Origin: Bdellovibrio sp.
Lineage (GTDB): Bacteria > Bdellovibrionota > UBA1018
Direction: 5' to 3'
Assembly (NCBI GenBank): GCA_016213345.1
Contig: JACRAO010000254.1
Span: forward strand, 1-7,727
Length of the DNA: 7,727 nucleotides
Of this stretch, positions 6,304-7,727 are shown in pieces. The notes under the pieces are model-generated. The model saw only the letters and a list, made by a program, of their open reading frames with translations, had not been told where the DNA came from and did not search any database. The translations under genes were made by a program, and so were the position numbers. Numbering within the stretch: position 1 is the stretch's first letter; every line of letters begins with the position of its first letter.

Positions 6304-6686
6304 GTATGAACTTTAAAGAAAAAAGAGGCGCACCAAGAAGAAAAATACTTGATACATTCTCGTTTTTTATGGTTATACCCAAAAAGGGAATTTATAAGTT
6401 GCCTTTACATGATTTAAGTGAAATTGGACTGGGTTTTGATTTTGATATTGAAGGAGAGTCCCACTCGGATTTTCCACTTAGCATAGGCGAAGAATTTGAA
6501 ATCAACTTCTACCTTAACCAAACGCTTTACTTACCTTTAAGCATTAGAGTTGCAAGGATTGAATTGCGGGGAAACATAAGGAGAGCTGGGGCAGAGCTTC
6601 AAGACAAAAATAGTAAAAATTACAAGGCCTTTTCGTCTTTCGTTCACACACTAGACTTACTCGCTGACGCAGCCTTATCTAAATAG
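6300..6686 (+). CDS. PilZ-domain c-di-GMP-binding protein
   Basis: A 128-residue cytoplasmic protein that is essentially one PilZ domain (PF07238). Both parts of the cyclic di-GMP binding signature are present: RxxxR as R9-GAP-R13 near the N-terminus and DxSxxG as D38-L-S40-EI-G43 at the start of the barrel. The remainder (EEFEINFYL, LPLSIRVARIEL, RRAGAELQD) follows the PilZ barrel strands and ends in a helix. It should bind c-di-GMP and pass the signal to a partner protein. ATG at 6300 is preferred over the one at 6306 because AAAGG (6289-6293) lies six bases before it. Its first four bases overlap the stop of the GYF gene, so the GYF protein is the natural candidate partner. Whether it does bind nucleotide has not been tested here. 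Confidence 0.9.
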   Translation: MSMNFKEKRGAPRRKILDTFSFFMVIPKKGIYKLPLHDLSEIGLGFDFDIEGESHSDFPLSIGEEFEINFYLNQTLYLPLSIRVARIELRGNIRRAGAELQDKNSKNYKAFSSFVHTLDLLADAALSK

Positions 6687-6717
6687 GAAAAATCTGCACT
6701 CTTTATTAAATACACAT

Positions 6718-6741
6718 ATCTCCGATAAGAAAATCGGGGGT
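6718..6741 (+). promoter_or_regulatory. Hairpin enclosing ribosome-binding site of second PilZ gene
   Basis: CCGAT (6722-6726) pairs with ATCGG (6733-6737) around the loop AAGAAA. Pairing extends outward through 6718-6721 with 6738-6741, giving nine pairs with two G-T wobbles. The G-run at 6736-6740, seven bases before the ATG at 6748, is the only ribosome-binding-site candidate and lies within the 3' arm. Folding would therefore hide it and reduce translation. Confidence 0.45.
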
Positions 6742-6747
6742 AAGCCA

Positions 6748-7203
6748 ATGAGCGATAAGCAGGTAGTTGACTTTGTTGAATTAAGGGCTCAAAAGATTGA
6801 CGAAAAGAGACGCAAAGCAGAGCGCATTCTGTTTCAGCAGCTACTGAACGTATATTGCGTAACTGAAAATTATGGTTTAAGGCCAATTGATTTAGTCGAA
6901 GTAAGCGAAGAGGGCTGCTCATTTCAGGTCCCTTTTGATCAAAATCATTTGTGGCCAAAAGATATAAAAGAAAGATTTGTATTTAGACTTTATTTTAGTC
7001 AAGACACTTACCTGCCTGTTCATGTAAACATTGCAAACTCCAGACCTTATATTGACAATAATGGCCGATTCACACGTTATGGCTGCAGTGTAGATAAAAC
7101 GACTACTACCTATCCCACCTATCAGCAATTCGTAAAATTTCTAAAGTTATATTCTGAGCACGCACATAAAGATCAAGGAAATAAAACAGTATTTTATATA
7201 TAA
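6748..7203 (+). CDS. PilZ-like protein with variant binding motif
   Basis: A 151-residue cytoplasmic protein with PilZ-like layout. An N-terminal charged helix carries R22-KAE-R26, matching RxxxR. The second motif reads E51-V-S53-EE-G56, where the usual D or N of (D/N)xSxxG is replaced by Glu. Strands such as CSFQVPF, FRLYFSQDTYLPVHVNI and TRYGCSVD and a C-terminal helix (QQFVKFLKLYSEH) fit the fold. LYFSQDTYLPV closely echoes INFYLNQTLYLPL in the preceding PilZ protein, so the two genes are probably distant paralogues. The Asp-to-Glu change may weaken or alter c-di-GMP binding. The start is set by GGGGGT seven bases upstream. A 61-base gap separates it from the first PilZ gene, and the hairpin in that gap could set its translation separately. 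I recall similar proteins in Bdellovibrionota, but this is from memory of family appearance. Confidence 0.8.
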   Translation: MSDKQVVDFVELRAQKIDEKRRKAERILFQQLLNVYCVTENYGLRPIDLVEVSEEGCSFQVPFDQNHLWPKDIKERFVFRLYFSQDTYLPVHVNIANSRPYIDNNGRFTRYGCSVDKTTTTYPTYQQFVKFLKLYSEHAHKDQGNKTVFYI

Positions 7204-7208
7204 GATCT

Positions 7209-7228
7209 AGACCCTAAGCGGTTAGTCT
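7209..7228. terminator. Weak hairpin after second PilZ gene
   Basis: AGA and CTAA (7209-7217, with CC bulged) can pair with TTAG and TCT (7222-7228) around GCGG. It lies just behind the PilZ-like stop codon and may end the transcript. The stem is short, bulged and without a T-tract. Confidence 0.25.
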
Positions 7229-7370
7229 CTACCTCCAAACGTCTGTTCGGCATAACTAATAATTTGAGCTATATCTGTTCCAAGTGCTTTGTTTTTAACG
7301 GATTTGGCGGTCTCAATGTCGATTTTCATGAGTGCAGAAAACAATTCGACTGTATTGCCCCCTATGTAGT
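7222..7370 (-). pseudogene. Possible 3' fragment of an unidentified gene
   Basis: The minus-strand frame ending with TAA at 7224-7222 reads, in its last part, IGGNTVELFSALMKIDIET, then AKSVKNKALGTDIAQIISYA, then EQTFGGRD. Its amino-acid balance is that of a real soluble or helical protein, unlike the Cys/Phe-rich readings of the other strand. I do not recognise the family. Upstream of about 7370 the same frame runs antisense to the transposase remnant and loses protein-like character, so the gene appears cut there by insertion. It converges on the PilZ-like gene. No start codon belongs to the fragment itself; a TTG at 7566 lies inside transposase sequence. Confidence 0.3.
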
Positions 7371-7727
7371 GGAAAATCACAAAGGGTGATGACATACTAC
7401 AAAATAACCTCAATAAAAATGGGTTTGCAGTTAGCATAACTTCAATTAGTCGAATTCTTAGCAATGCTGGTTTCTTGAAACTTCCAAGAAGGACCAACAC
7501 CGAAAGAGGCCTAACAAGGAAGAATACACTTGTTGCAGTGCGTGCCAAGAACTTGGACTTTGACAATCTTGAACCCTTTCATTTTAATTGCCCCGTAGCG
7601 GGTATTTTTCTTTTTATTCCCCTATATCATTGAGTCTGGAATTCTTAAGGTTGTTGGGAAGTGCGAATTGCCAAAATCACAAGACATAGGTTCCACTCAA
7701 GCTGCCTTAGCTATGCTGCTACTCAAA
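7370..7727 (+). pseudogene. Transposase, frameshifted and cut by window edge
   Basis: From 7370 the plus strand reads NGFAVSITSISRILSNAGF, then LKLPRRTNTERGLTRKNTL, then LDFDNLEPFHFNCPVAGIFL, ending at TGA 7631-7633. From 7629, one frame over, it resumes as IESGILKVVGKCELP and GSTQAALAMLLLK and is open to the edge. The helix-turn-helix plus 'LPRRT..ERGLT', 'AGIF.FIP' and 'IESG' series matches a family of transposase-like proteins I recognise without being able to name the IS group. The two halves join without a gap in the protein if one base is removed around 7624-7629, so this is a +1 frameshift. An in-frame TAG at 7367-7369 and no start codon before the conserved part show the N-terminus is also missing or displaced. 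It may be a dead copy, or a recoded frameshift, which some insertion elements use, though not usually at such a site. Confidence 0.65.

Noticed and set aside
6644..6958. Minus-strand open frame across the two PilZ genes
   Set aside because: It is antisense to two genes with recognisable motifs and has no family features.
7371..7566. 5' part of the minus-strand frame starting with TTG at 7566
   Set aside because: It is antisense to the conserved transposase blocks, so only the part below about 7370 is kept as a possible gene fragment.

Overview
The window is AT-rich accessory DNA. It is bounded on both sides by broken or cut-off transposase genes and reads as a patchwork of mobile-element debris, a metal-responsive permease module, and a block of envelope/c-di-GMP genes. 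The right-hand block (a GYF_2-domain membrane protein followed by two PilZ-type genes) resembles gene content I associate with Bdellovibrionota/Oligoflexia-type deltaproteobacteria. That placement is inferred from family recognition and low GC, and no marker gene here proves it.

Left part (1-720). The 5' end of a transposase gene on the minus strand runs off the window edge. An AT-rich inverted repeat follows, then a 5'-truncated remnant of a four-helix-bundle (23S rRNA intervening-sequence) protein gene. After that comes a more GC-rich stretch with a degenerate CCTG/CCAG quasi-repeat.

Permease module (669-2020). A near-consensus sigma70 promoter carries an ArsR/SmtB-type operator across its -10 box and drives an arsR-family gene. 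A second copy of the operator lies in front of a PF03773-type permease gene. Both genes are interrupted once by an in-frame TGA while the sequence beyond still reads as conserved protein in the same frame. Paired nonsense mutations are the plain explanation; UGA recoding is a less likely alternative that can be tested.

Middle part (2021-4735). A hairpin separates the permease from a complete, convergent glycerol kinase gene (minus strand). GlpK diverges, across a short gap holding a 7-bp inverted repeat, from an unrecognised protein with two membrane segments and a long cytoplasmic helical region that looks like a chemoreceptor without its signalling tip.

Right part (4789-7203). A GYF_2/transmembrane/coiled-coil protein overlaps by four bases a PilZ protein with an intact c-di-GMP-binding motif. 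A second PilZ-like protein with a slightly altered motif follows behind a hairpin that includes its ribosome-binding site. With the upstream coiled-coil protein they form a same-strand set that plausibly links c-di-GMP to an envelope structure. From about 7222 the sequence turns into debris: a possible 3' gene fragment on the minus strand and a frameshifted transposase that continues off the right edge. I see no rRNA, tRNA or CRISPR array.
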